From contig JAEILZ010000003.1 in assembly GCA_018873225.1 (NCBI GenBank), forward strand, positions 744,001 through 808,000: 64,000 bases of DNA, in the 5' to 3' direction. The position numbers and the translations under genes were made by a program. The notes under the pieces were generated by a model. That model saw only the letters and a list, made by a program, of their open reading frames with translations. It was not told the DNA's origin and did not search any database. This document shows, in pieces, positions 46,512 to 57,583 of the stretch (positions are counted from its first letter, which is position 1; each line of letters starts with the position of its first letter). The stretch is from [Phialemoniopsis] sp. UDSM-2020 (lineage: Eukaryota; Ascomycota; Sordariomycetes; Thyridiales; Thyridiaceae).

Positions 46512-47930
46512 CGTGTCTGGTGGACGGACTAGAGGACGTGGGTGGTTAGAGGGTAAGGGGGCGGTGATGTGATAATGGCCTGGGGGAAATAGCACAGATT
46601 GTAGTCGAAGGTGCTGTCTGCAAGGCAGGTGATGGAGGAGTGAGGTTCGTGTGAGAAGACGGTGTCGTTGAAGGCACTCAACTACGACCAATTGGAGGAA
46701 CCAAGGGTACTAGACAGTGCAGCAGAGGTCAATTGGGTAGTAGGGAGGTGATGTTACTGGGTGGAGGATGGGAAGCCTGGTGAGAAAGGTAAGTAGAAAC
46801 GACAGAGGATGGTAGTGCTGTTATGCCAGAGCCTGGAGGAAGAATTGAGCCTCGAGAAGTAAAGAGGACAGGCCTACGTCAAGGCAGGATGCGTAGGTAG
46901 GTGACCACAGAGGTGGGAGATGTGGTGGTCAAAGATGTAGAGCAAGGCTGTTGATAGTGGTAATGGTAGTGTTTGGTGGGTGAGAGAGTCGACGATGTGG
47001 GTGTAAGTAGGTGGTTTGGGTAGAAGAGGAGGCAAGGTGGAAGAAGAGGTGGAAGGGGACAGAGGGAAGAAATAAGAAGAAGAGGTGAGAGGAGAGAGGA
47101 CAGGGACGAGATAGAGTGTGGATGTGAAGAGTGTGTGTGCGAATCTGGGTGTGGGATGGGATGTAAGAGAAGAGAGGAAGACGAGACGAGAAAGTCTGCA
47201 GGCAAAGGCGGCGCACGCGCAGTGCAGCGCAGACCAAAGATCGGTACACCCAAGATGTAAGTACACCCGCTGGTCGTCTCTGGTTGCTGGTGTGGAGAAG
47301 GAAGCGGCGCCGCGAAAAAGAGACAAGACCAGAGCGAGAGCACACACAGAGAGAGGCTACGCCAGACCAGCCAAAAAGGGCGTAGCGGCAGACGGAACTG
47401 CGCTTTGGCTGGAAGTGGTAAGTAAAAGCTACGGGTTTGTACAGTAAGCAGGGCATTCGCGACAAAACACACAGACCAGGAGGTAGGTACCGAAGTACCT
47501 CCTCTTGGTAAGGCAAAGAGGCAAGGCAAAAAGTCAGCAGGTTTGGGGGCTGCCATTGGCCCCAAGGTGAGCATTCAAGTGGGGAATAAAGGACCCATGG
47601 GCAACACGGCAGCCCAGATGCCCCGGCTCCTGATTTGCTGGATGGCGAATAATGGGGCTTCTCGGTCTTTGGCTGATTGTTGCCCTCTGGTTGGCCCGTG
47701 AGCTTGTCCGCTTTGAGTCTCTGGTTGAAAGATGGGGGAGAAGGCCAGAGCAGCATCGGTAAAAGGACCCCTGCTCCTTGTTTGACCTGACTCTCGTCAC
47801 CGGGCGAGGGTGGTCTGGCCCTTCGCCTTCTCCTATTCGCTAGCTTGTAGTCCTCTTGTGGGCCTTAGGACCTCATCCTTGTGCATCTGGAGAATGCCAG
47901 CCATGAATGCTTGTTTGGGTTTAGTCAATA
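46512..47930. promoter_or_regulatory. long polypurine/polypyrimidine promoter-leader region
   Basis: Upstream of the minus-strand gene starting at 46511. From ~47030 to ~47200 the plus strand is nearly all purine (GAAGAAGAGGTGGAAGGGG-type), so the transcribed-strand leader is C/T-rich, as in strongly expressed fungal genes. Overlapping frames of 157-275 codons within it (46874-47756, minus) are Ser/Pro/Leu low-complexity translations of that tract and are not called as genes. Confidence 0.45.
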
Positions 47931-47937
47931 GCCCTGC

Positions 47938-48210
47938 AAGTGGGTGAAAGAAAAGTTGACCGGACTTCATCATCAGGTACTTCATGCCTAACATTTTTAT
48001 CATTGGCAATATCATCTTCGGGCTTTTATGGGGCCAAAGTAAACAAAGGTCATCATTTGTATGTCTATCAGTACTCCAGAGGGACATTTCGAGGTTCAAA
48101 ACTGGAGTTCTTAGACCGAAATGATCGCATAAATGATAGGGTTCCTGATGATCATGATAGGCTTGAAGGTACTATTGTTACCAATCCGTCAACTAATCTT
48201 TCACCCACTT
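47938..48210. mobile_element. MITE-like element with terminal inverted repeats and target duplication
   Basis: A 273-bp AT-rich segment bounded by 23-bp terminal inverted repeats (47938-47960 and 48188-48210) that match at 21 of 23 positions and begin AAGTGGGTGAAAG. It is flanked directly by the 7-bp direct repeat GCCCTGC (47931-47937 and 48211-48217), as a target-site duplication. Similarity between the arms continues inward in weaker form (GGTACTTCATGCCT against AGTACCTTCAAGCCT), so the whole unit could fold back. It has no coding capacity and would need a transposase in trans. Superfamily is uncertain, because TIR and duplication boundaries can be drawn one or two bases differently (5-7 bp). 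Confidence 0.75.
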
Positions 48211-48217
48211 GCCCTGC

Positions 48218-48813
48218 AAGTCTGATCAGCAAAGGATTCGCTCAGATTGCGTTTCTGTCCTGAGGCCGAAAAGAGGTACCTATGTACTCAAGTAATTTCG
48301 TACCCTCATCGGCTTCGCCGGCAGTGTTCTTCCGATCCTTCCACTGCCCAGCACTGGTTGGCCGGGCACGTATGTAGTGGTCTGGGCGATGCTCGTTGCT
48401 CATGCAGTCGTGCTGCCAGGACACCTCGACCACAGAAGTTGTGCACTACTACGAATACATCCCCAGCGCCGAGTCAGTCTAGTGTTACTGGTGTACTCCA
48501 GATAGCAACATTGGCTTCACGTAACTTCATTGCCGTCTGAGACTGGTTGCTGACGTAAGTTGTTGATGTTCGTTAACAGGGGATATGTCAGAGTGCACAG
48601 TACGAAGTAGAGGACGCCTTTCCATATTGCATGCATTCCAAAGCCAATTCTGCTATGTATCGCAACACCGAGAAACGAAAGGTTATGAACCTCATGGTAA
48701 TCATGACCAGCAATCCGCTCCATCCTTTGCCTAGGCAACCATGCATTTGGTAACGATGGACCTTTTTCATCTCGGACTGGTTGTTTGACCCTGTCCGGTC
48801 CATTGCTAGTAAA
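48218..48813. other. intergenic region right of the MITE-like element
   Basis: No gene seen. Should include the 3' UTR of the minus-strand gene ending at 48814. Confidence 0.5.
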
Positions 48814-50072
48814 TCACACGTCTGGTCGGAACAACGGCTCTCTGGAAAAGGCTTCGTCCAACCTTCGCTCGGCCTGCTCGAATAGTGTTGAGTCGTCCGA
48901 ATTCTCTATGCCTCCATATAGCCCTCGAAAGCCAGGGCTCTGCATACCACCAGGACTGGGACTCCGCTGTGTTCTTCGTCGACGAGCATGGAACCTCACG
49001 TTGTGCAGATCGCGTCTTCCGGTGGGTGCCGTGTACATACCCAGAAGCCTACTCCGATGCCGATGCTCCGGTAAGTTCTGCGGCGTCTGAGGTTGTGATA
49101 TAGCGGGCAAAGAGTCGTCGTACACTCGAAAACCAGTTGCAGAGGGCCCGGCGACTGGAGTCAAGCCCTCTTCCTGCCCTGCCGGCTGCTCATTCCTAGG
49201 TGATGCCAAAAAGGATGTCTGGCGACGGGCGTCGAGTTCGCTCGCCTGGTTCCTCTGCCTGATACACACGTCCATGAATCGAGCTGCAGCCCTCACAGAA
49301 GCAGCACGAGTAACTCCGGGCTACGAAAGAAGGGGTTGGTCAGCTTCCGGTCAACGCAGTCAACGGGCAGGACGTTGCTACTGACCAAAGGGGCCGAGTC
49401 AGCCTCGTCATCACCAACAGCCTGAGATCGAGTCCGTCCGGGAGTGACTGGAGCACTGGCAGGTAGTTGAGTAGTGTCGGCCCGTATCCGTGCTACCTGG
49501 ACTTGCTCCAGCCGGTGCCTCCAGTTCAGAAGCCTCGATGTCAGTGCGCTCGTATTGTCTGCCTCTCTATCTTGCGCCTGTTCGTGATGAGAAGAATCCG
49601 GCCAGACCAATCGACTTGGTGCAGGAGCTGTCGCGGTTGTACCCAGGCCCAGGAATTGTGGATGTGTTGGTCTACGGGGTGGAAGAGCGAGAAGGCGTGG
49701 AGTACTTGCACTCCCAGTATGGCTGCTGAGGGGATCCTCTCCAGTGGTGTCCCAAGCTCTTGATGGTGAGGTCCTTGAAGCCGGATCCGCCCCTTCGGCA
49801 CTGTCATCTTGATTCTCGGCGACAGGCTGTGCAGTACGACTTATGGTGGTTCTATATGCCGAGGCCGGCAGCAACACTGGAGCGACGGATTTGGCTGGGC
49901 TGACGGTTTCATGTCTTTCGGCAGTATTGCCTGTTTCCGAGTGCTTGTCTTGCAACACAGTATCCCAGACACGATCCTCAGAACGAAGGTAGCGTCTATA
50001 CCTGCGGCGTTTATCGTACTCTTTGACCTCCTCCATGGTCAGCGTAATCGCTGTCGGTTGCAGTCTCAGCAT
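48814..50072 (-). CDS. protein of unknown function, two exons
   Basis: Exons (minus order) 50072-49386 and 49320-48814, about 397 aa. The intron (49321-49385, 65 nt) has a GTCAGT donor, a GCTGACC branch site and a TCGTAG acceptor, and it brings two otherwise out-of-frame segments together. The N-terminus has a basic helix, VKEYDKRRRYRRYLRSEDRVWD. A long Ser/Thr/Pro-rich middle follows. The C-terminal part has ordered-looking blocks: FMDVCIRQRNQASELDARRQ, GFRVYDDSLPA, PQTPQNLPEHRHRSRLLG, and GFRGLYGGIEN with LFEQAERRLDEAF. These regular blocks in disordered surroundings suggest a conserved scaffold-like protein, but I do not recognise a domain and assign no function. Start may be 50072 or the in-frame ATG at 50036 (MEEVKEYDK). 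Confidence 0.72.
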
Positions 50073-51445
50073 TGTGCTTTATGATACTGTTGATCACTGA
50101 CTGACTTTGTGCTCGTGAACACAATCTGGTAGGGATATGATGTCGATACGGGGCATCTGAAACAGAGTCTGGATTGAAATGATATTGCTTTGTTGGGCAA
50201 TCCTATTTTGATGATTTTTCATGCTTTGACCTGCCATCCGAGCATCATTCTTTCCCTTGCTCCAACACCGTTGCGCAAGGCAGTGGCAAGGCATGACTGA
50301 ATGACAAACGGGAAAGAACGTCCAGTGCATCCTATCAATAAAGGACGTACGTCCATTCAAGATTCTAAAGATGTAGGCGAAAGCATTCATCTTCCTTACA
50401 TCACATTCGAGCGAATTACCTAGTATCGCAGTCTTTGGGCCATTCGCACCCGCTTGCTCTTTGATACAACACACATTGATGGGGACTGGGCCATAGACCA
50501 AGGACTTGAGAGTGGAGACTGACAACATGGCAAATTCGGAGTACTCCCATGAGGAAAGTAAAAAACTGCAAATAGGGAGGTAATTGGTATCTCAGAAATG
50601 TCTATCTGGGGGTTAAAGTACCATCATGACATGGTAATGTTATAGTGTTGGACATCAGCGCTGAGTTGAGCCCAAACTTCCTGGAGATGGCGTGTGTTCC
50701 CTTTTGTGGGTGGAGGGAGATTCCACAGCTACCTTGTCTACCTAGATCACCGTTGAATCCCAGGACATTTAGTGTGTGGTGAAACCCAAGTCGATTTATA
50801 GGCAAATGTTGATAGGAACGTTGAATATCTTTCTTACTCATCCTTGGAGGTGATCTGAGGAATACGGACGGCACGCACTTGGACGGAGAGACACGCATGC
50901 CTTGTCTCCGTGCCTGATTCCAAGCCACAGAGTACGAGGTGACGACGGGTGCTCGTGGTTCGTGTTTGAACAGCCAATTTCGCCTTAGCAGGGTGAGCTG
51001 GCGCGCTATCTCAGCTAAGATTAGGTATCGAGAGGCGCCAGCCGTTGACGAAACCCCCCTGCGGCGCCGCCCATCCAAGGATCCTCAGTGCTGCCACCCG
51101 TGCGTACAAAGATCGACCGACTCTAGGCCAATCTCCTGTTCAGCACCACTCCCAAGAGGCTCTGCCTCATCGTCGCCGTCTCTCTTTTAGCGAAGAAAGA
51201 GTCCATCCGCCAGGACCTTGATTACTAGGAATTATTGGAGGTGCTCTGCTGTCTACCTGCCAAATGGCAGATCCAACCCGGCATTCACTACCCCCTACCT
51301 GCAGCCCCTAGAGCGTGTGGCTTCTGGACGGCCCCTGCGTGCCCTCGCACCGTGTCCCAAGTCCGGAGCATCACTACGACGCTCAGCAAGTATTTCCCGT
51401 CATTCAGCGAGAGAAGGCACGCCATCTCGCCAGGCCGTGTTCAAC
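50073..51445. promoter_or_regulatory. divergent intergenic region and leader of the PDK1-type kinase gene
   Basis: About 1.37 kb between divergent start codons. The right end is a C/T-rich leader (CTCTCTTTTAG at ~51181) that may contain an acceptor of a leader intron. It holds an out-of-frame 15-codon upstream frame at 51264-51311. The frame of the kinase stays open from 51218 but has no ATG before 51446. Confidence 0.45.
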
Positions 51446-54076
51446 ATGAACGGCGACTTGAGCTTGTCCCAGGCCCTGGGTGGGTTGCGGATAGCTAATC
51501 CGGACGATGCGCCGACCAACTCCTCCAGGGACCTGTCGACCGCCGCGACCGGGGACGCAGCTCCCATCAACCCCAGTGAGGGCATCGCCAACGATCAAGC
51601 CCAACAACAATTCTCCCCGCCTCAGCAATCGCCCACAACACCTATACCAGAATCCACGACCCCTTTCGGTGCCAGCGACCCTCAGAGCCGATCTCCAGGC
51701 GGTGGACACACTTATGAGAGCGCTGCCGCCATCCTGAAATCCGCCCAGAACAACCTCAATATTGTCCAGAGGCAACCGAGCTCATCGGCCCGGGCCGACC
51801 AGCATCTCCAAGTACAGTATTCCACATATCAACCAAATGCATCGCCCAGCAATGGCCGGTCCCCCAGTTCCGCCTCCGCAAGGCCGGTTTCCAACATCTA
51901 CACCACCCCCACCCCACTTGAGATCGAACAGGCGACTACGCCTTACAGCGCGCTGCGAAGCGAAACCTCGACATATGGCATACCTACCAGGCACGACTCG
52001 AGATCAAGTATTGCGCACACAAACCCCGGGTCTGGGAGAGACGCGAACCATCGAGATAGGTCCTATAGTTCAGCACCCAGCAATGCGTTACCCCCCAGGC
52101 GGAGCTCGAGGGGGATGGGCGGTGGTTATGCCACAACCCAACCTACGCCTAGCCCGGGGCAGTCGACCACCCAGCTCTCCGACATGCCACCACTCAAGAG
52201 TAGTGAAGAATGGCAGGAGAAGGGAGCCTCGGTCAGCGTCCGAAAAGAGGTAGATGCCTCTGGCAGGACCGTTGTGAGGACCGTTAAGAAGGGTGTTAAG
52301 GATTTCTCATTCGGGAGAGTCCTTGGAGAGGGCTCGTACAGTACGGTCTACCTCGCAACTGACCGACAGAGCCTCAAAGAGTATGCCATCAAAGTTCTTG
52401 AGAAGAAGCATATCATCAAGGAGAAGAAAATCAAATACGTCAACATTGAGAAGAACACCCTCAACAGGTTAACAGAGCATCCCGGCATCGTGCGACTCTA
52501 CTACACTTTTCAAGACGAATTATCCCTATACTACGTACTAGACCTCTGCAACGGCGGCGAGTTGCTCGGAGTGCTCAAGAGAACGGGCACCTTTGATATA
52601 GACTGTACCAGGTTCTATGGCGCTCAGATCCTGGACGCTATCGACTACATGCACTCAAGAGGAGTGATCCACCGCGACCTGAAACCCGAGAACGTGCTTC
52701 TTGATGACAACATGCACGTTAAGATCACCGACTTCGGAACAGCGAAGCTCCTAAGAGACCCCAGAGACCCCAAACCATTGGATGACGTTCCTGGGGTTTC
52801 GAATGGGTCAGAGGACAGCCGTGCCGCCTCATTCGTCGGCACTGCGGAGTATGTGAGCCCCGAGTTGTTGACAGATAAGTCGGCTGGGAAGGCGAGCGAC
52901 ATTTGGGCGTTTGGGTGCATCGTCTATCAGCTTCTCGCCGGCCGGCCTCCCTTCAAGGGTGGATCGGAGTACTTGACTTTCCAGAAGATCGTCGGTCTGG
53001 AGTACGAATTTCCTGCCGGCTTTCCTCCAGCTGCTCGGGACCTAGTTGAGAGATGTCTAGTCCTGGACCCCTCTCGGCGATTGACCGTCGAGCATATCAA
53101 GAACCACGAGTTCTTCGATGGTCAGAAGTTCGGTAAGGAGCTATGGAGGACAAAGGCACCGCGGCTGCGACCATATGTTCCCCCTTCTCAGGAGCCGAAC
53201 ATCATCCAACTGAATGGGGCTTCCTCCGCATCCCAATCAACGGCGGCGTCTAGGAGTGCTCAGCCGCCAAACAACACCCCGCGTCCTTCCCGTATCATCA
53301 CCGAGCTGCCGCCCCCAACGCAACTAGATCTGGACTGGTCGCCTATCCTCACGCGTCAGAATGAAAGAATTTTGAAACTGGGCGATTTGATGGTAATCAC
53401 GAGTCCTCTCCACAATGGCCAGAAGGGCGACGGGGATGGCCACAAGAAGCTGTCTCGGTTCTTCGGAGGCAGCACCACAAAGAAGCGGCAACGACTCGTC
53501 ATGATTACTTCTGGCGGGCGCATAGTTCTCTGCCCTGCTGGGGGTGACGAGAAGAAGGCGAAGCAAGAGATATCTCTACTAGCGCCGGACTGCACGTGGC
53601 GCAGCCAGATGGACGCCAAGGGGCAGATGGTCTGGTGTGTCGATACGGTAAGCTCTCCATTTCCCCGTCGCAGTATAGGCTCCATGTCACTGACCAATTG
53701 TTAGGGAGGGGTGCACTACTCATTTGAGGAGGCCAAGTCGTCGCAGTCGTCAGAGTACGGCAAGACACCTGCTGAGGAGTGGGTTGAAGCACTCGAGAGG
53801 GCGAAAGACTTTGCCTTGTCACAAAACATAGTGGCTTCTTATAGAAGCGATGACTTTGGGGACATGTCGTCGTCCATGTCAAGCCCGGCTAGTACGCTTG
53901 GGGGCAGGGGTCAGTACCCGGAAGGCTTCGGCGAAGGATTTAGTGTGAGCGATAGGTCCGGTCGCACTCAGCTGCTCAGTAAGAGTCAGGCGAGCCTTGA
54001 TGATGCGACGCCGGAGAGGAAGAGGAACCGGTTCAGCAAGAGGCAGTCGAGGAATGGTCTTGGGGCTCAGTTCTGA
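51446..54076 (+). CDS. PKH1: PDK1-type AGC kinase (Pkh1/PkhA) with C-terminal PH-like domain
   Basis: Exons 51446-53647 and 53705-54076 encode about 857 aa. The N-terminal ~285 residues are disordered (Ser/Gln/Pro-rich). The kinase domain (residues ~286-555) has the glycine loop LGEGSYSTVYLA, K316 in YAIKVL, IHRDLKPEN with D411, ITDFGTAKLL with D429, and the PDK1-specific activation-loop motif SFVGTAEYVSPELL. A PH-like domain follows at about 629-760 (WSPILTRQNERILKLGDLM, KRQRLVMITSGGRIVLCP), completed across the intron by GGVHYSFEE. PDK1/Pkh kinases phosphorylate the activation loops of AGC kinases such as Ypk1, Pkc1 and Sch9 and respond to sphingolipid and membrane signals; the fungal role here is inferred by homology. 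The Met at 51446 (MNGDLSLSQAL) is the first ATG of the conserved frame. Confidence 0.92.
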
Positions 54077-54955
54077 TCCGACTTCAGGGCAGCACTGACA
54101 TTTGAGCGAGGGACGATACTAAGACAAGATGGACGAAAAAAACGATAGAACCTTGAAGCATCATGGTTGTGAAGGGCTACGGCCGCCCTTCGCTGCAGAC
54201 GAAAATGGCCCGCCTCTTATTCTCGCAGCTGCTGGGAAGGAAGCAGATCCCCCTGAGAGACGGGGCCTCGACCCAGCGCTGTGCAAAACAACACTCTTAA
54301 TTGGCATTTTGATAGCGTGGCGATGGTTAAGCATTGAACATCAAGCACACCGCAGCCTCTATTTGATTCACAATATACACCCGAATATAAGCACTGATGA
54401 GCGAGCTCGGATATGAGAGTAGTTGACCCCTTTCTCCCTAGCCTCTTGGCATCGAGTCTGTTCGACCGTGAATCAAGTCAAGGCAAGCACCGACGGATTT
54501 ACATTGTTCATGTCAAGTCTTCTTACATTCAAATACAATTTAATATCTACTCTCTTCTTCAATCCATTAGTAATGAATTCCAGAGGGCGTCCGAGAATAG
54601 AGAGCCGATGGACTCATCAAGAGGCTGGCGCTGGCACCATGAAGGAATGGTGTCACATGATCAGCACCTAGTACTTGCACCAAAGCTTTTAGTCTGACAC
54701 TCAAGTATCTAGTACTTCTTCCGCTGACCCGAAATGCGTGAGCCAATTGAGTACTGTCGACCTAAACACCCCCTTGAACGGTGGGCTCTTTTGTCAAGCG
54801 TGTTCCCGCTAGGATTTTTGTCGCATCCCCATCCTCAACCTACCAGCGACGCCCACGACGCGCATGTCGCGCTGCTCTGAATTTCGTCAAACAACCTAAC
54901 CCCAGTCAAACTCTCCACCAAACAAGGACGTTCGTCCTTTGCCGAATCGCCCAGA
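54077..54955. other. intergenic region and leader of the SMARCD-type gene
   Basis: Contains the PKH1 3' UTR and an AT-rich stretch around 54300-54600; the promoter of the next gene should lie at 54650-54955. No gene or element recognised. The 249-codon frame starting 54781 is a different-phase reading. Confidence 0.5.
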
Positions 54956-56762
54956 ATGCAGCCCCAGTATCGTCCCTATCCACAGCAGGCGCCCCAGAGG
55001 TCGCCGCATGTTCCCAATCAGCGCCGCGCTGGAATCGGTACGCTTATCCGCATCCTTTTCTCGTGCCCAGAGTCTGGACCAACTGTGCATCGTCCTTCCA
55101 CTCCGTGAACCGGCACACCCCTTCCCACCCCTCCCTCATCATCTCACCTGTGACACCAAGTACGAGGAGGAAAAAGAGAAAATTGACTAACACGTCACCC
55201 GCTCGCACAATGGCAGGCCCGATGATGCCCACCGGCCCCGGAGCCCACCACCCTATCCCCCTCGCCCAAGCGCAGATGCAGCAGCAGGCACAGGCACAGG
55301 CGCAGGCGAGCGAGATGGCAAAACGGCGCAGCCGCAAGCCTACCGATAGGACAATCCCCGATGGCGTCGAGGATGCTACCATTGGCGACGGTGTCCAGCG
55401 ATACAAGCAGCTGCGCGACTTTGAGAGGCGGCTCGATGCGACAATGACTCGCAAGAGGCTTGATATCGTGGACTCTGTCAACCGCAATGCCAAGGTAGGA
55501 GATGCTCACGTGGTAGAAGACCGAAAATGATCTTAATGCTGACGGTGGACTTCTTATAGCGATTCAAGACGCTGCGGATATGGATATCGAACACAGCCGA
55601 GGATCAGCCCTGGCAGAGCAATGGCCTCAATGTCGATAGCTTCGACTTCTCATCCAACCTGGAATCATCATACCGAGTCAAGATTGAGGGCCGCTTACTG
55701 GACGAGGAAGATGATTCGGAGCTGGACGACAAGGAAGAGGAGGAAGCCGCCGACGGAGAGGCCATGGACACCGACGGCCCGGCAAAGACCAAGACCAAGG
55801 CGCCTCAGGGACAAAAGTACCGGTTCTCGCATTTCTTCAAGGCCCTGACTGTAGATTTTGATCGCAGCAAGATGCGCAATGGCACGGAACAGAGCGTCGA
55901 GTGGAAAAAGCCGGAGCGCGCGCCCAACTCGTCTAACCTACCGGCGGCTGCCGATTTCGACGAGCTTACCTTCAAGCGGAGCGGAGATGAGAACACTAAC
56001 ATCACCATCAATCTTTATCGGCATGAGGAGCCTGAGCGGTTCGAGCTGAGCCCTGATCTCGCCGAGGTCGTGGACATGAAGGAGGCTACCCGCCCTGAAA
56101 TTATTATGGGACTTTGGGAGTACATCAAACTCATGGGACTTCAGGAGGATGAGGAGAAGCGCAATTTCCGCTGCGACGACTTGCTGAGAAAGGTATGTTG
56201 TGATGATCCGATGTTACGTGCGGTCCACTGACAGTAGCAGATCACCGGTAGAGACAGTGGATATATACCGTCGCTCCAAGAGTATATCAACGGCCACCTG
56301 AGCCCCTTGCCGCCGGTCAAGCTTGTCTACACGATACGTCTGGACGAGGAGTTTCACAAGGACCCTCAGCCTACTATCTACGATGTACGGGTTGCCGTGG
56401 ACGACCCTCTAAGGGCGAGACTTTTCCCCTTCATCCACAACCCGCAGTACGCCACTATGCTGAAGGAGGTCGCCGGGCTGGACGATCAGCTCGCCATCCT
56501 GGTTCAGGCAATCGGCCAGTCGCGCGCCAAACACGGCTTCCTCGACGCTATGAGCAAGGACCCGGCCAACTTTGTTCGCAACTGGCTTAGCTCGCAGAAG
56601 CGCGACCTCGAGGTCATTTTTGGCGAGGCCACGCGCGGCGGTGGCGAGGAGGCTACAGGCGACGAGTGGCGTCGTGGCGGCAAGGAGAGCATGTGGGCGA
56701 CGCTGAACGCTCGCGAGAGCGTTAACGTCCTCCTTTCTAAGCAACCCGCAGGACCGCGATGA
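54956..56762 (+). CDS. SWI/SNF-family remodelling complex subunit (SMARCD/BAF60, Swp73-Rsc6 type)
   Basis: Exons 54956-55037, 55217-55494, 55560-56192 and 56241-56762 encode about 504 aa. The N-terminus is Pro/Gln-rich. The conserved region starts at RKPTDRTIPDGVEDATIGDGVQRYKQL (read in parts), then the basic coiled stretch RRLDATMTRKRLDIVDSVNR and LRIWISNTAEDQPW. An acidic segment (DEEDDSELDDKEEEE) is followed by the SWIB domain around residues 290-370: FELSPDLAEVVDMKEATRPEI, IMGLWEYIKLMGLQ and FRCDDLLRKITG. A C-terminal helical part (LPPVKLVYTIRLDEEF, FVRNWLSSQKRDLEVI) completes the BAF60 layout. These proteins are architectural subunits of SWI/SNF or RSC chromatin remodellers in the nucleus; yeast relatives are Snf12 and Rsc6, fission-yeast Ssr3. 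Which complex cannot be decided here. Intron 1 has a GACTAAC branch and puts the ATG at 54956. Confidence 0.9.
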
Positions 56763-57583
56763 GCTCCTCTTCTTCGACTACGAGATGGATTGTTACTCAG
56801 TGTGTTATAAGTATTGCAGACCCGTTCATACGGAACGGAAAACGGCGTTTTGAATCTCCTTGATAATCAGCTCTTGGCGCAGTGGACCTCTTACGGTTTG
56901 GAGGAGACGGAGACAAAAGGGTTTAGCTAGATAGCTTCTTATTGGTGTTGAATTAACATATTCTGGGTTGTTACAAATTCTCGTTGCTGTATGAGTAACA
57001 CGGAGATAGGACTTTACAGAGAGATTTTTCCGGGTCCCTTTTGAGTTTGCGATACACTTACTCATTGACTTGACTGGAGACGAGGACCATTGACGAACCT
57101 GTCGTGATGGATTTCTCGACATGGACTAGTCGCTTTAGGAGCTTACTTCAAGAAACAATCCATGGCGAATAATCCGTTGACCATTTCTAAGACAGTAGAG
57201 GCCGTATTGCTGTTCACCAACTTAGATCTGATTTCTACAGCCGAGACACATGAGTGCCGAACCCTTTGGTGGCATTAGTGATGGCAGTGTGCCGCCGTTG
57301 ATCATGCAAGCTGGGTCTCGAGGCGGGGAAGCTACCAAGGAGCTCCGTCGAAGCTCCGTCATCATGTACATTTTAGAGAGTTCGGCTTGTATATAAGCTC
57401 CATAACCTCTTGTTCTTTGATGTAGTACCATATTGTTCACAATTATAGACTCTGTTTTCAGTTCATACGAATTTAACTTCTTCTAAGTAGCAACAATACC
57501 CCTGACAGTGCAGGCTTATCAAAAACCTTCACAAGTACAACCCCACTCCGTCACTCACTTACATCACCAAAAAGAGAAGAATC
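56763..57583. other. intergenic region upstream of the short-chain dehydrogenase
   Basis: AT-rich and without a gene. A short frame at 56826-57122 (minus) is unsupported. The last ~250 bp should be the promoter of the dehydrogenase, with a TATA-like TATATAAG at ~57390. Confidence 0.45.

Noticed and set aside
46874..47756. Overlapping minus-strand frames of 157, 231 and 275 codons
   Set aside because: All are low-complexity readings of the polypyrimidine leader; none has domain features.
51218..51445. Extension of the PKH1 frame upstream of 51446
   Set aside because: Open but begins at a TTG; no ATG in frame and no PDK1 family similarity. Treated as leader.
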